This document shows positions 47,844 to 61,227 of a stretch of DNA of 64,000 bases, one piece after another. Positions within the stretch are counted from its first letter, which is position 1. Each line of letters starts with the position of its first letter. The stretch is from contig OW028584.1 of NCBI GenBank assembly GCA_932294295.1, forward strand, positions 34,171,969 to 34,235,968, written 5' to 3'. The notes below the pieces were generated by a model. The model saw nothing but the letters and a program-made list of their open reading frames with translations. It was not told where the DNA came from and searched no databases. The stretch comes from Alitta virens. Its lineage: Eukaryota > Annelida > Polychaeta > Phyllodocida > Nereididae. Both the position numbers and the translations under genes were made by a program.

Positions 47844-48817
47844 AGTGATTATATTCTTAACATACGTATCACTTGATATTTCAGTTGAAGGTGACATTGA
47901 TGTAATAAAGTTGCATTGAAGGATGTTATACTTTCAAATATTTATATATATTTATATATTTATTTTCAGAGAACATTGCGAAGACAACAATTTATCTGTT
48001 GCATATCTGAAAGGCAGGAGATGGAAGTATTAGGTCTTTCGTTGATTTGAAGAAAGTAAGTATCCTTGCATGAATTTTATTGTATTTAGAAAGAGATGAA
48101 AGCACTGGTATTGGGGACTTCAGAACGTCCATTCATCTTAAACATTTTGAATAATATTTTTCAACATTTAAAAGAGTTGTATTAGCAGGGGATGACTTTT
48201 ATGTCCATCATTCCAAGTTTATGAGGGAGCTATTTATCCCAAAAATTGGCTTCCAAGCAATTCTGAAAGTACTACATTATTACAAAATGGAATGGAAACT
48301 TTGGCATTATTACCTGCATTTCCCTTTCAGATATTGCATAAAGTTTCCTTAAGTGTCTATCCTGTTACTGTCATTCCTGTTACCATAATGGCTGACATAA
48401 CAGGTCACATGACCAACCAATTTAAATATATTCAAAGATGAAAAATGTTTTGTTGTAATGTTACAACACTGAAATGTGAAAATTATAATTTTGGATAAAA
48501 TGGATACTATATATAGCCCCGCTTATATGCTGGGACAAAGAACTCCTCTAAAATATTTAACATCCAAGTTTGAAAGGACGGAGTTATGGTAGTCAGTGTC
48601 AATATAATTGCTGTAATCATAGCAATAAAGAACTGGCTCTTAACCAAAATGTCAATTAAATACTTCCAACAGTTTTGTTACTGTTAGTACAGTAATTTTG
48701 CTAACAACTTTGTCAGTCACTTTTCAAGTACGACACAGTTCAATGAAAATATAATTAGGTTAATAAGTGTTTTCAGGAATTTCAAAGAGTATACCTATAG
48801 GAAGAACTGCAAATAAT

Positions 48818-49021
48818 AATTGTGTGTGTGTGATTAGGGCGTTACGTCCTGTATTTCTGCACCTGTTGGGCTAATTAGGACAGGCAGAGACCATGGCAAT
48901 GAGACAAAGGATGAAACAGCCATCCAATTTAGGCTCGACCGGGAATCGAACCCTATAGACCCCGGGACCCAGCAGTTGGAAGTCCAGAGCGCTACCTCTG
49001 AGCTAGGCCCCCACCCTTAAA
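48818..49021 (-). mobile_element. tRNA-derived SINE, copy 2
   Basis: Same family and orientation as 18168-18357. It has an A box TAGCTCAGAGG, a B box GGTTCGATTCC, a collinear body and an (AC)n tail. A perfect 13-bp duplication AACTGCAAATAAT flanks it (48805-48817 and 49022-49034). This copy carries a short insertion between the boxes ('cccggggtctata' on the minus strand), so its promoter spacing is disturbed. Confidence 0.86.
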
Positions 49022-49578
49022 AACTGCAAATAATTAAAAACTATCAAAAATCGTTAGGTTCTTTTTAGTATGGATTCAGGAAATGCAGTTGACTAGCTTG
49101 GCCTGACCACAGACCCCAATTAAGGCAAGGGGATCGAGTTCTTTGAACATAATCAATTTATTGACAATTTTCTAGGACATTTTTTACACCAGTATTTGTA
49201 TATGAAGTTCTGATGAGCAACAAATGGCATATTAGTGATTTACGTATATAGGAGACACTGACAGTTATAGTTCTGAGAATTTGTCACAGAATGAATAAAA
49301 TGAAAAAATAACTTGGCGACAAGAATCCATAATTACTGGGACAAATATTATTGCACACAGTGACACTGTTTAAAATGCTGTGAAAATTGATGGTTAAAAT
49401 ATTCTACGGTGTTATAAACCCATCTTTTGGTAGACATACATCTTCACTCTAACAGTCATCATTATTGTTAAATAATATATTTTTTGTTTATTTGTAACAA
49501 AATAATCATAAGCCTAACCTTAAAAAAAATTAAATGCCCTATCTTTTTTCTGCCTCAGTGGACCTCTAAAACCATCGT

Positions 49579-49752
49579 CAGGGGCGGATCCAGAAAATTT
49601 TTCACCGGGGTTGACAAATCGAATTGTGTTGCGGGGACCGCTGAATTTTTTAATATATTTTAATTAAAATGTACAAACCAAGGGGGCATATATGGAATGA
49701 ATAAAATTCAAAAAACCCTCTAAACCCTTTTCCCCCCTTAAATCTGCTACTG
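49579..49752. mobile_element. hAT-like MITE (CAGGGGCGGATCCAG type)
   Basis: The left end is CAGGGGCGGATCCAG. The reverse complement of the right end is CAGTAGCAGATTTAAG. The ends are only loosely matched. A C-rich run lies near the right end. Flanking 8-mers do not match, so the assignment rests on the ends alone. Confidence 0.5.
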
Positions 49753-49759
49753 ATCTTGA

Positions 49760-52700
49760 AAGTATTGCAACTTCATCTTATACATAACAACAGCCAAAAT
49801 CAAAGCAGCAGAAAAATTAACTGGCTCCCTGCATTATTTATGCTTATGGTATTCCAAATTAGCTATTGTTGCTCTGACAATTTTTGGCTCAGGGCTGCAT
49901 GCAAAAGCATCAGCCATTGATTTCTAGTACTTGGCCAAAGTAAATACTTCTGTAATCGATATATAAGAAAGGTGCTAGGAGTTTTCACTTTAATTTGGTC
50001 ACTGTGGACGAAAAGTATGAGACGTCCAATGGAGTCCATTGTTCGATGTTGTATCTGAGTGTAAACTCAACATAATATATATACCATGGAGTAGTCAACA
50101 GTACAAAGACAGGATTCAAATGGAGCCTACATAATTTACTTCTCCGATTATTATTACTAAATTAAGGTACGTACCAATCAGTGTGACAACAATCAATATG
50201 ATTTATTCCGAAAAATTAATAACCAGCTTTAAGATGTCCATTTTGTGAATATAGTAAAATATCTCTCAGCTCTTGACCAATCAGCAACCAGCATTTGACA
50301 GAGGATAATGTTTATTTTGAGAATACAGATATTTATTCCACTAAGTTTTCATATTTCACAAAGCCGAGGGCTGAGCCTTTGGCTTCAGAACTTTCAGAAC
50401 TCGCAGAACTCAGAATCATTTAATTCATATTACATATATATGCATTTAGTTGTACAGATATCATTACGACACACATGGTGCATGAACAATTGAACATGAC
50501 ATATATATGTAATAAGAATGACACCTCCAAGATAAATATATATCGCTACTGAGGTGCCACCCATGATTTCAGAAGATCCCCTTCCAATCCATTCAGTTGA
50601 GATTTTCAAAAAATATAACATGAATAATTTAGAGACATATTTTGTTGAAAGCACAGAGCCACATTTGAAATGCTATTTATATTATATGATAATCAAATGG
50701 CATGATATTAAGACATAATTAAAGGAATCCTGAAGGAACCGATAGATACAAAAGGAACAAGATTAAGAAGGGGTGAAAGAAGAATCCCGCAGGAACCACA
50801 GACACAAAAGATGAAAAGGGGAAGGAGGACCAAAGAGAAGATAGCTGGGCATGCCCTATTACAATTACAATTTCACATAATTAAAGTCTATTATTAATGT
50901 TGCATATATAACAACCATTAATAAAACATTGTATCGGATATTTTTCTAAATAAATTGTCTTGATATATTTTGCAGAGCCACTAATAATATGAGTATGTAT
51001 TTTTCCTTTTATAGAAACAGTTGTTTGTAATGTCAGGAATACGATAGCAAATACTATTCTTTGTAAAAGTATGGCGACTTAAAATTGTGTACCATATGAA
51101 ATATGACAACATCGTGGAATAAATTCCTGTATTCAAAATAAAAATATGGTAACCAGTAACTGCACTGTCGTGCTACTATGCTATTTTGAATAATTAGCTT
51201 TTTAAAAATGGAAACTGAATAATTCATATAGATAAGCTGTCCTACATTTTGACACTCAAAGAAAAAAAGAGAAAATATAAAACCATCATATTTAGTGGCC
51301 TTTCATTTTGAGAGATGTTCTTATAAATACAAAATGACCTAATTTGAATGCCAAAATGAGTAATTTACCATTATGTATATATGGAGTTGATAACAATTGA
51401 CTCCTATAAAACTGATATATTTAATGCATTAGATTTTGAGGTTACCAGGAGTCTAGGAGTATCTGTAGAGGCTACCATCATTGTTACCATAGTTGCACTG
51501 GCGCTCTACTGCAGGTATACCGTATGTAGACCATTGTAGCTGTAGGATAACCTTAAGTGTATCCATCGAAGCTGGCAGTTTGCTGGCTATGTACCTTGGC
51601 TATGTCCCCGGTTGTATGTACCAAGGCTATGTCCCTGGTTGTCCCCTGTTGCCGCCAATTAGCCATAACACAATCATCACAGTCAAGGCTTCCATACTTC
51701 AAGGGATTATGTCATAATGGTCACGGTATGAACTCCATACATTTGATTTCATCCCGGTAATCCATAGTTTTACCTGCTATGTAGAACTGGTCTTTAAAAA
51801 AAGCAACATAAACTGTCATTTTCTTATTTTGTAAAACATAGCAGAGATATATTGATGTGATTACCAAAAAAAAAAAATTATATCATTAAATATAAAAAGG
51901 CACAACTAGGTGATATAGGGTACTATTGTATGGAATGTTGTTACAGTCAGTGCACTAGTGCTACATTTCTGCGCTACAAAAATCTTAAGATATTTTTTCA
52001 GATTAATAAACACAAGTCAACTTGAATAAGTTTGGACACATTGCCATTTATTGGTTAAAACAAGAAAGGCATGGACACACAGATAGAAGACAGACACACA
52101 GACAGATGACAGACACAAAACATATATAAACAGCTTGCTTTTGTAGATAGCCCAAAGCAAAGGGTGTGATGACATACTATAAATGCATGTTTTAAAGTAT
52201 CATAGATATATCTGGCTCCCCAACAGTGGGTGGCAATTATTACTTTTTTTAATTCATACATTATGGTATGTTTTTTAAATGTTTTTGACATTGATTGGCA
52301 CTTAAGTTTGAACATGTTTTAAGTACCAATTAAAGAAGCACACAAAATACTGAATGTGCACTAATAATGAAAGTACAGTTGTAATTGACGGCAACATTCT
52401 ATAAATGTAAGAAATGTACAGTCATAATGAAGGAAACATTCTATAAATGTAAAGTGGATAAATCCTATAAAAATAGGGATGGGTGGGTGGGAGAACTGAA
52501 TCTGATGAGACGATTGAATTTGAGCGGGAGAGTTCGCTTATATAAGCTCTCAGGATTAGGGGGCACGGAAGTGCTCCTGATTGGCTAGTTGATGGTCAAG
52601 AGACCCGAACCTTCCTGGTCATACAGGAAGTGGCTAGCTAGAGAAACTAATATGGCTGCCCAGTGACATTAACCGAATTTACCTGGTATGTAAATCTCAT

Positions 52701-52950
52701 TTAATGATGTCAAAATGAAATTCATAAAGTGAAAGAACTGTAAATTTGATATGTTAAGTGAAGACCATATTATGTTCTATTGATTATACAAATATCTTAT
52801 CATTTTAGTCATAAAACTGGCAAAAGGAACAACTACACTATATTACACATTTTCTGGCAAAATTCTAGGTATCTAGGTGCAGTGCGCAAGTTCAGCTTCA
52901 GAAGTGGGAAAAACATTTCAGTTTTTTCCAAATTTTGCAAACATAACTAA
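49760..52950. other. Gene-free stretch
   Basis: AT-rich sequence with short unrelated open frames. A small 'tggctatgtcccnggttgt' pair near 51600-51640 is the only local repeat noted. No exon or element was accepted. Confidence 0.5.
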
Positions 52951-52999
52951 GACATGTCAATGTCACCACGCGATGGCAATAATAGAAATAAGAAAAGTG

Positions 53000-53450
53000 G
53001 TAGTGTATTTCCTAAATAGTTTAATTCCTGGGTTATTTAACGGTGCCAAATATTCGTCCTTATTGGATGGCTAACTTTCCAGAAATTTGTGGGGCAATGA
53101 ATAGTTTTTTGGGGAAAATGTCACATAAAAATCTGGAAGCTGGGTATTAAGAATGGTGGCAGAAATTTGGGTAGTGTATTTACTAGATAGCCTAATCTAT
53201 TGGCTATTTAATGGTAACAAATACTGGTGCTTACTGGATATATAACTATCCAGCTACCAGAGATTTGTTGATCAAAGTTATTTTTTGGCAGTAAAAAACA
53301 CATACAAATCTGGAAGTTGGGTACATTGAATAGTACAAAGGTGGCAGTCTATTTACTAGATAGCCTAATGCCTTGGCTAATGGTGCCTACTATTCCATCA
53401 GCTATTCATTACCACAGACAATGGTGCATGCTTACTTTATAGCTAAATTT
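53000..53450 (+). repeat. Degenerate ~170-bp tandem repeat
   Basis: Three diverged units start near 53000, 53170 and 53343. They share 'gtagtgtattt.cta.atag', 'taat.c.tggctatttaa' and 'ttggatggctaactttccag'-like segments. Confidence 0.6.
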
Positions 53451-53479
53451 CCAATAACCAAACATTTGCCCAGATATTT

Positions 53480-53960
53480 TTCTGGGAACTGACTGGGAAC
53501 TAGAACTGGGAGCTGAATTCACTTTTCTGGGAAGTGAGTGGTAGCTGACTAGGAACTAGAACTGGGAACTGACTTCACGTTACTGGTAGCTGGCTGGTAG
53601 CTGACTGGGAACTAGAACTGGGAACTGAGTTCACTTTACTGGTAGCTGACTGGTAGCTGACTGGGAACTGGAATCTTGGAACTGAGTTCACTTTACTGGT
53701 AGCTGACTGGTAGCTGACTGGGAACTAGAACTGGGAACTGACTTCACGTTACTGGTAGCTGGCTGGTAGCTGACTGGGAACTAGAACTGGGAACTGACTT
53801 CACGTTACTGGTAGCTGGCTGGTAGCTGACTGGGAACTAGAACTGGGAACTGAGTTCACTTTACTGGTAGCTGGCTGGTAGCTGACTGGGAACTAGAACT
53901 GGGAACTGAGTTCACTTTACTGGTAGCTGACTGGGAACTGGAATCTTGGAACTGACTTAA
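53480..53960 (+). repeat. ~56-bp minisatellite
   Basis: About eight units contain 'actggtagctgactgg', 'gactgggaactagaactggg' and 'aactgagttcacttt'. Each unit is itself built from shorter 'ctggtagctga' and 'ctgggaact' steps. Units alternate between TTCACTTT and TTCACGTT forms. Confidence 0.85.
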
Positions 53961-54439
53961 TGGATCTAAAATAGTAGTAAAATGCCCCAAGGTGCGACCA
54001 AAGGGTTTATTGGTAAAGCATATTATATAGTAAGAAAATTTTCTTTCTTTTTGTATAAATCTATTTTTTTCCTTTTCTGGAATTGAACAAGGCACTAACC
54101 CCAGGGCATACGTACACCGCAATACAATGACAGAAAGCTGAGGGTTTTTTCCCCCCACTATTATTGAATAGTTCATCCTTTATCCTAGCAAACAGGTAAT
54201 GTAACTGTAACATTATCTCTGGTAATATGCATCAGAGTTCATCTGACAATGTATATTGTTACCAAATAATGTTATAACAACAGTCAAGTTCTAATAATAA
54301 TGGTTCATAGTGCTAAAGTTCTGCTTCAGAAACACTTTTTCCTTAATCTGTAAAACATAGCTGCATGTCAATGAGGCACAACTAGGCGATAAAGTAATCC
54401 CAAACGTGACCAGATGCATCAAAACATGAACTCACTGTG

Positions 54440-56041
54440 AGGTCAAAGCATCCTCAACGTTATTGGTATGAACAGTAAATTGCTGTGTCTTGGTGCTGAC
54501 ATACTGGCACCAACATTGACATCATTCTTTAATGCCTCTCTGCAGAATAACTTCATACCCAAAGACTGGAAATTTGCTAGAGTGACCCCTGTGTACAAAG
54601 GCAAGGGTGGTCGACTCAATAAGAACAACTATTGTCCTATTCCAGTCACAACTAATGACTTACCTTGCAGACAATGACTGCATCACATTAGATCAATCAG
54701 CATAAAGACAATACCATGGGACTCCGACTTCCTTACAGAGAGTTGTGGATGACTGGCTTGATGTTATTTGTGATAATATGTATGCTGGTGTGTGCCTGCT
54801 TGATATTTCAAAATGCTTTGATACTATTAGTCATGATATTCTCTGCAGGAAACTTCAATACTATGAAATTGTTAATGATGAGTATTCATTTTCCGAGTCA
54901 TATTTGTCTGAAAAAACCCAAATTTTAACCTGTAAATAAGATCACTTCGTCTGTAAATAAACTCACACTTTGTGTGCCCCAAGGGTCTGTCCTTTGGCCT
55001 ATTCTATTCTTACTTCATGTTAATGATGTAAGTCAACATATCTTTCTTGGAAAAGCTAATATTTATGCAGATGATACCCTTGTTTACTATGCTGGATCAA
55101 CAATTGAAGAAGTTGAAAGTATTTTACAAAGATGCTTAGATGATGTTGTCAAATGGTATGAAGGAAATAGACTTGTTATTAACCCCAGCAAATGTGTATC
55201 TATGTTAGTATCTAGTCAAAACAAAACAAAAAACCTCCTGTTGGTAGTCTTAAGGTCACACTTAGTGATAATGCTATAAATCAAATGGGTTCAACAAACT
55301 ATCTTGGTGTACATATTCATGAATGTTTAAATTGGGAACAACAAATCAACAAATTATGTTCACAGTTATCATTTAAGATCAGCCAACTAGCAAGAATAAG
55401 AACTTTTACACCTATTAACACCTTATGTAAGATTTATTTTGCATGTAATCAGCCATCAATTGATTATGCCATCACTGTTTGGGGCAATACAACTTTGAAT
55501 AATATACATCAAGCGCAGAGACTTCAGAATTTTGCTGCTCGGATTTTTAGCCAATAATTTTGATTATATTAATCACAGAGGTTTAGAGATTCTTAAGATT
55601 TTAAATATTATGAATGTATATCAACGTGTTGTGTATTTTAATCTTATTTTAATGTTCAAATGTATTTATGGGCTGGCCCCTGACTATTTAAGTAACCAAA
55701 TTATTATGTCAAATGAGGTCTCTGAGAGATACACACGTTGTAATGATTTTAATAATGTATACATTCCATTCCCTAGAAAATATGTTTTTAAGAATTCTTT
55801 TATGTATCGAGCTAGTTGTTTATGGAACAATTTGCCAAATAATTTTAAAGAAATCATGTCACTTTTTTACTTTAAAGCTGCACTTGAAGCATTATGTTTT
55901 TACCAATTTTTGATTCATGTTCTTTTTAAATATGATATTTATATCATATTTGATTTTATTGTTATCAGGGCCAATTGTAAAACAGCATTTTTATCTGAAC
56001 TGTTACCCTGAATAAATATATTTTATCAGTCAATCAATCAA
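54440..56041 (+). pseudogene. 5'-truncated non-LTR retrotransposon reverse transcriptase
   Basis: Blocks in changing frames keep the order of RT motifs. They are 'KDWKFARVTPVYKGKGG' (54468 block), 'VCLLDISKCFDTISHDILC' with the motif A Asp (54745 block), 'VPQGSVLWPILFLLHVND' and then the YADD catalytic box (54974 block), and 'YLGVHIHECLNWEQQINKLC' (55285 block). A thumb/post-RT region follows (55532-56011: 'RVVYFNLILMFKCIYGLAPD', 'SCLWNNLPNNFKEI'). There is no endonuclease domain upstream, so it is 5' truncated. At least four frameshifts rule out activity. The 3' end runs into 'tcagtcaatcaatcaa', a tail-like short repeat. The layout suggests the Jockey/CR1 group, which I cannot resolve further. 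Confidence 0.85.
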
Positions 56042-57834
56042 ACCCTCACAGAAAGCTCACCTGGTGAGGTCACTGTCCCACTGGGATCTCACAGTGAGGT
56101 AACTGTTAATTGATTAGGTTGCTCTGAGCAATAAGCTGTGTAACTTGGTAACAACTAATGATGAACAAAAACAAATAACTCCCAAGAACAGCCTACATTC
56201 ATGATTGTCCCAAGCTGGGTTTGAATCTGAAACCCACCTACCTAACTACCTAACCTACGCCTCACAGTCCTACACCCTAACCACTATACCAGCCAGTCAA
56301 ATAGACACTAGGTAGCCTAGTCCTGGTATAATTAAACAAAATGAATAAGCTGGAAGAGTAAAGCCGCTTTTGATAAAGTCCTACAACATTACAATGTAAT
56401 TAATATATATTTGTGGATTGGAGCAGTGGAACTCCCTTGATGTTTTGCTGTGTGCTGTGTCAATAATTGAATGATGACAGTTACTTACAGACATGGCATG
56501 AAATTAAATTAATTTAAAATTAAAAGAATACCAACCTTTTTTTGTTATATTAAACAATTAAGTGAAAATTTTCTTGGTTATAAGTAAAAGAAGTGGGAAT
56601 TGAAATCTGGTTACCCACACAGAAAGAAGGCATGCTAACCACTACTTCATGGATGTCATTCCTCCTGGTGGTGATTCCAAGGATCACAATATAATAAAGC
56701 AGCAGTTCTATTTATAGTTTCTGTTATTAGCTGGCCTGTAATCAATGGGCTTGCAACGCCATCTGTGGTGGGTCATACAGCTGACCTAAAAGTTAGCTCA
56801 CAATGAACTCACAACTGTGAGATCACCACATGACTTCATCACGATTTCATTGTGATGTTGTCATGTGTGACATCACAGGATGAGTGTCTGTGAGGTCACA
56901 GTGACCATAGTATGGTTCATAACATGAGCTCACTTCTTGACTGGGAATTGAATACCAAATTTTACATCTGTACATACACTAATGTTGGAGTTATGCTCCG
57001 GAAATGAAGTGTGCCGGCTCGTCATCCTGCCCGCATCCTGCCCGCATCATGCCCGCATCCTGCCCGCATCCTGCCCGCATCCTGCCCGCCTTATGGACAA
57101 CTTTTGACTAAAGTAACTCCAATACCTTCCGCCAATGTTTTTGCCCAATTTTTAACCAAAAAACAGTGCTTGTCTAACTGACACAATGCTTGGCAGGATA
57201 CTGTAAAAAAAATATAGTTGAAAAGGTGTCGCAATGCCGTTAACACGCTTGTTCAGTGACATTCACGAAAATTGTACTTGTGCAGCAGTTTAGCCATGAG
57301 TAGCTTCTTCAAAAGAATTTAGGCATAGTAATCGCACTTCTTTGTTTGCAGAGCACGTACAGTAGGATTTCCCTTCCCCGATTTCAGGGGAGCGGCAAAT
57401 CGGTTGTGAGATAGGCCGGTGCTTCATGCCAGATCGTAGTGCCGCCTTTCAGGAGAAACTGGTTTTTGGCAGGATAAAAAGCCTTGTAGCCATTGGTCTT
57501 ATGATTAACTTACCGGATTACAGCCTGAGGAAGCCATGGGTATGAATCCAAAGCTGGATCTCACCCCCTAAATAGTGGCAAGGATACTATTAGAGGGTGT
57601 TTCTCATTAAAGCATATCTCATGTTCTACTGGAAGCAATTACTAAAGTATTCTCAGTGACCATCAGTGTTAATTGAGCCGACTGTGACAGACTTCTGCAA
57701 CTAGATATATTATTTCTAGATCTGTTATAGTTTGTACTGTATGTCAGATCTATATCAAAATTTTCGCAATGGAATTCTCTGTTCAGGCAAGAAGCTGGTG
57801 CAGTTCCTAGATTTTTGACAACACGTCATACAAA
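56042..57834. other. Intergenic stretch
   Basis: Contains tRNA-like debris near 56218-56305 (minus strand) and scattered 'tgaggtcac' motifs near 56040-56100 and 56800-56930. The 11-bp repeat at 57024 lies here too. No exon was found. The 0.8 kb before 57835 is the presumed promoter region of the next gene; no TATA box was identified. Confidence 0.45.
57024..57089 (+). repeat. 11-bp tandem repeat
   Basis: Six copies of ATCCTGCCCGC, one with CAT for CCT. Confidence 0.85.
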
Positions 57835-60800
57835 ATGCCCGCAGAAACACCGAAGAGATCGAAGACCCCTCAATACAGAGCTGAACATAGACAAGCAAGA
57901 AACAGAATTAAGGAAGATGAGGTGAGTCTGTCTGTCTGTCGTGCTGTCTTTCTAGCTGTCTGTCACGATTAGCATTAGAGCCTAATTTGTTTCGAAAAAG
58001 GGTAATGTTACGACAAAATGGGAGTTTAGACCTCACCCTCTGCTAAACTCTGATCTGGCCAGCTATTTGATGTAAAGACTGATGGATGAAGGAAACACAA
58101 CAATAAACAAATACCCCTCTAATACATGGCAAAAAGATTTACACCAGTTGGGTCGTACACTTAGAAACTGAACTCCAGGATTATCTGGAAATCATGTGAT
58201 TGCAGGGGTCTTATTGACTAAGGGATTGCCATAACCAATGGTAGTCCTGCATTCACATGACGTCACCTTGAGTTTAGTATTCAATTCTATGAAATCTGCT
58301 GTAATTCGATATTAACAAAATGGCTTTATTGATTTTGTCTATATTATCAAGAGAAGAGGAGAGGCCATAGGTTTGCTCTCCTGACCTAATCCCTAAAATC
58401 AAACCAAATTTTAGAATAATATATCTTAATTAAAAATCACTAAAACATCTTTAAGCTCTGGAACGGATATATATATACAACACAGAGAAGATATACCCAG
58501 AGGCACCAGTGCAATTGAAACAATGTAAGCCTGTTCAGGGTTGGTGCATGACAAGCCCGCAGTGACGGTTTCACATCAAAACAATGAAAGGATTTGTTCA
58601 TTTAATACACTAATGAAAATTGAATAATTAATCTGATAGATTTATGAGGGAATCACATGATGAAAACTTTTTTAAAGCTCAAAGTCATGTTTTACATTAA
58701 TTTTAACACCAGAAATATGACGTCACAATTGCAATAATCACAATGATTTCAATTGACATTGTAATGATTATGACATAATATAGCAAAGTACACTTATTTT
58801 CGCCCAAAACACACCCAAAAATGGCGGCTAGTGGAATATGCAAATGAATATCTGGCCGATCTTCCTATAAGTCTTTGTGTACAATATATGCAAAAGGCAT
58901 GCAAAAAAGCATAGAGCTTGCAGATCACATAAATGTCAATAAATTCAGTGCTCAAACTGACAAAAGCATACATGGCTGTTTAGGTTTGTTCAGTATATGC
59001 CAGACAACCTATAGATGACCTTTTATACCTGAGCACTTGGAATTGCAACATACATTTTACAGCCATTTTGCCATTTAATACCAATGCTGGGCATTCACCC
59101 ATACAGGAACGACCTATCATATTGAGCTTTTAATTATTAATCTCAGCTTTTGTGTCCAACCATTTGGCGAAAAATATAGTGAATTTTTAATTAGCCCTTG
59201 CATGGGTATCGGTATATAAGCTGAGCTGGCAAGTCCTGCGACAAAAGTTGAACGATTCGAAATAACAGTTCCGCAGTATAAAACATCTTACAAGTCGTCT
59301 TGTCGCTATAGGCTGACTATCCATTATGCCATCAATCATTGTGACGTCACAATAGCATTACTGGAAAGAATGAGATGTGCAGATTGTGTTTGTGAGATGG
59401 GATGGCGTTTAAATATGCGAATCAATACATAAGTGCAAGTTGAATGATGGCTGCCTTCTGTGGGCATGAACTGGATAGATTGGCATCGTGTATGCCACAT
59501 TAGTTGCAGAAGTGCTTCCCACAAAGGTATCCATATGGAATACATTCGAACACTGTTGGAAGTTTATTGAAACTACTTTGTTCTCTATTGGAACCATTCG
59601 AACGTTTTTCCATTGTGCTGGAAAAGGAAGGTTCCACATTCAAACATGGATTAAGTTTGAAGTTACATTTTTCCACAAAAAAGTTTTTATCCAAAATGCT
59701 TTAAAACTGCTGACAACACTCACTGGAATATTACACCCACATACTCGGTATTTGTAGATATTATCTGTGCAATTAGACAAACAAAATGGCAGCTGTTCAT
59801 GGTGACATTTTGCAGAACTTGTGGCATGAGATGCAGGAGAACAGGAAGAGGTTAAGAGCTCAAAAGGAAGCTGAGGAAGCAGGGCTTAGCACTGCTGAGA
59901 AAATTCTGCTAAGGAGGAAAAGACTCTGTAATGTGAGTATTATACTTCATAATGACATTATCTATCGGTCTCTTAACATCACCTTTAAACCTATGTGGCC
60001 GCTACACTACTGTATTACTACTACTAAACTTTTACTACTATAACTACTACTACTACTACTATTAATACTACTACAATTACTACTACTACCACTACTAACC
60101 CTAACCCTGGCTTCTACTACTTCTATTATTACTACAACAACAACTACTACTACTACTAAAACAGGTAAGCAAGTCAATGCAATGAAGCGCATCAAAAACT
60201 ATCTAGATAAAGACTGTAAAACAATCCTTTATAACAGTTATATAAACAGCAGCTTCACTTACTGCCCTATTATATGGATGTTTGCAGGGAGGCTAAACCT
60301 AAACAAATTAGAGAAACCAAATAAACAATCTCTTAGATTTGTAATGAATAAACATAGTTCTAGCTATGAGGAAATATGCAGTGAGGAAAACCAACTCACT
60401 ATTTATAAAAAATGTTTGAAATCTGTTGCTCTAATGATGTACAAGGTTAAAACAGGTACTGCACCAGAATATATAAAAGAGCTCTTTATCTCACAGGAAT
60501 CACCTTATGACATGCGTGATAATGACAGGTATGTTTTACCAAAATTTAGAACTATAACTTATGGTAAGAAAAGTTTTAAATACTTAGGGGCATGGCTATG
60601 GGGTAATATACCAACTCAGGTTAAGTCATGTTGCTCACTCAACACCTTTAAACTAGAAATATCGAAGTGGCTTCTTCAAAGTGCTGTAGAAAATATGCAA
60701 TAGGTATGCAATATTTAGAAAATGAATAATACATATACAACATTTGTGAGTGCACTGTAATCGGGTAAACTGCTGCCACACTGATACTATTGTGACTGAA

Positions 60801-61164
60801 GTGCTTCCTAAAATGCTTTCCTAAAATGCATTAATCACAAAGACATCAAAGACTATCAAATGAGATGAGACTGGTCAGTGCTTGCTGCCAGTCAAAATAC
60901 TCTGGACAATACTTTGGAAATTCAAAATGGACACTTATTTTATTTGTATTATTATTATTATTTTTTTTCTCTCTCTTATTTGTTCTATTATTATAAATGT
61001 ATTGTTACTATTATTATAACCATTATTTTACAATATTTTCACCTAAATTTCATCGATTTGAATTTGACTGTCACTGTAGTCGTACAGAAGCATATGCTTA
61101 AAAATGTCATTTACTTGACATTTTTGATTGAAAACGACTTAAAATAAAATTCACATACATTACA

Positions 61165-61227
<63 letters not shown>

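Noticed and set aside
49579..49752. hAT MITE with target-site duplication
   Set aside because: The ends look right, but the flanking 8-mers (accatcgt / atcttgaa) do not match, so insertion boundaries are unproven; kept only as a low-confidence element.
60100..60112. Telomere-like CCCTAA repeats
   Set aside because: Only two units inside an imperfect TAC repeat; no array.
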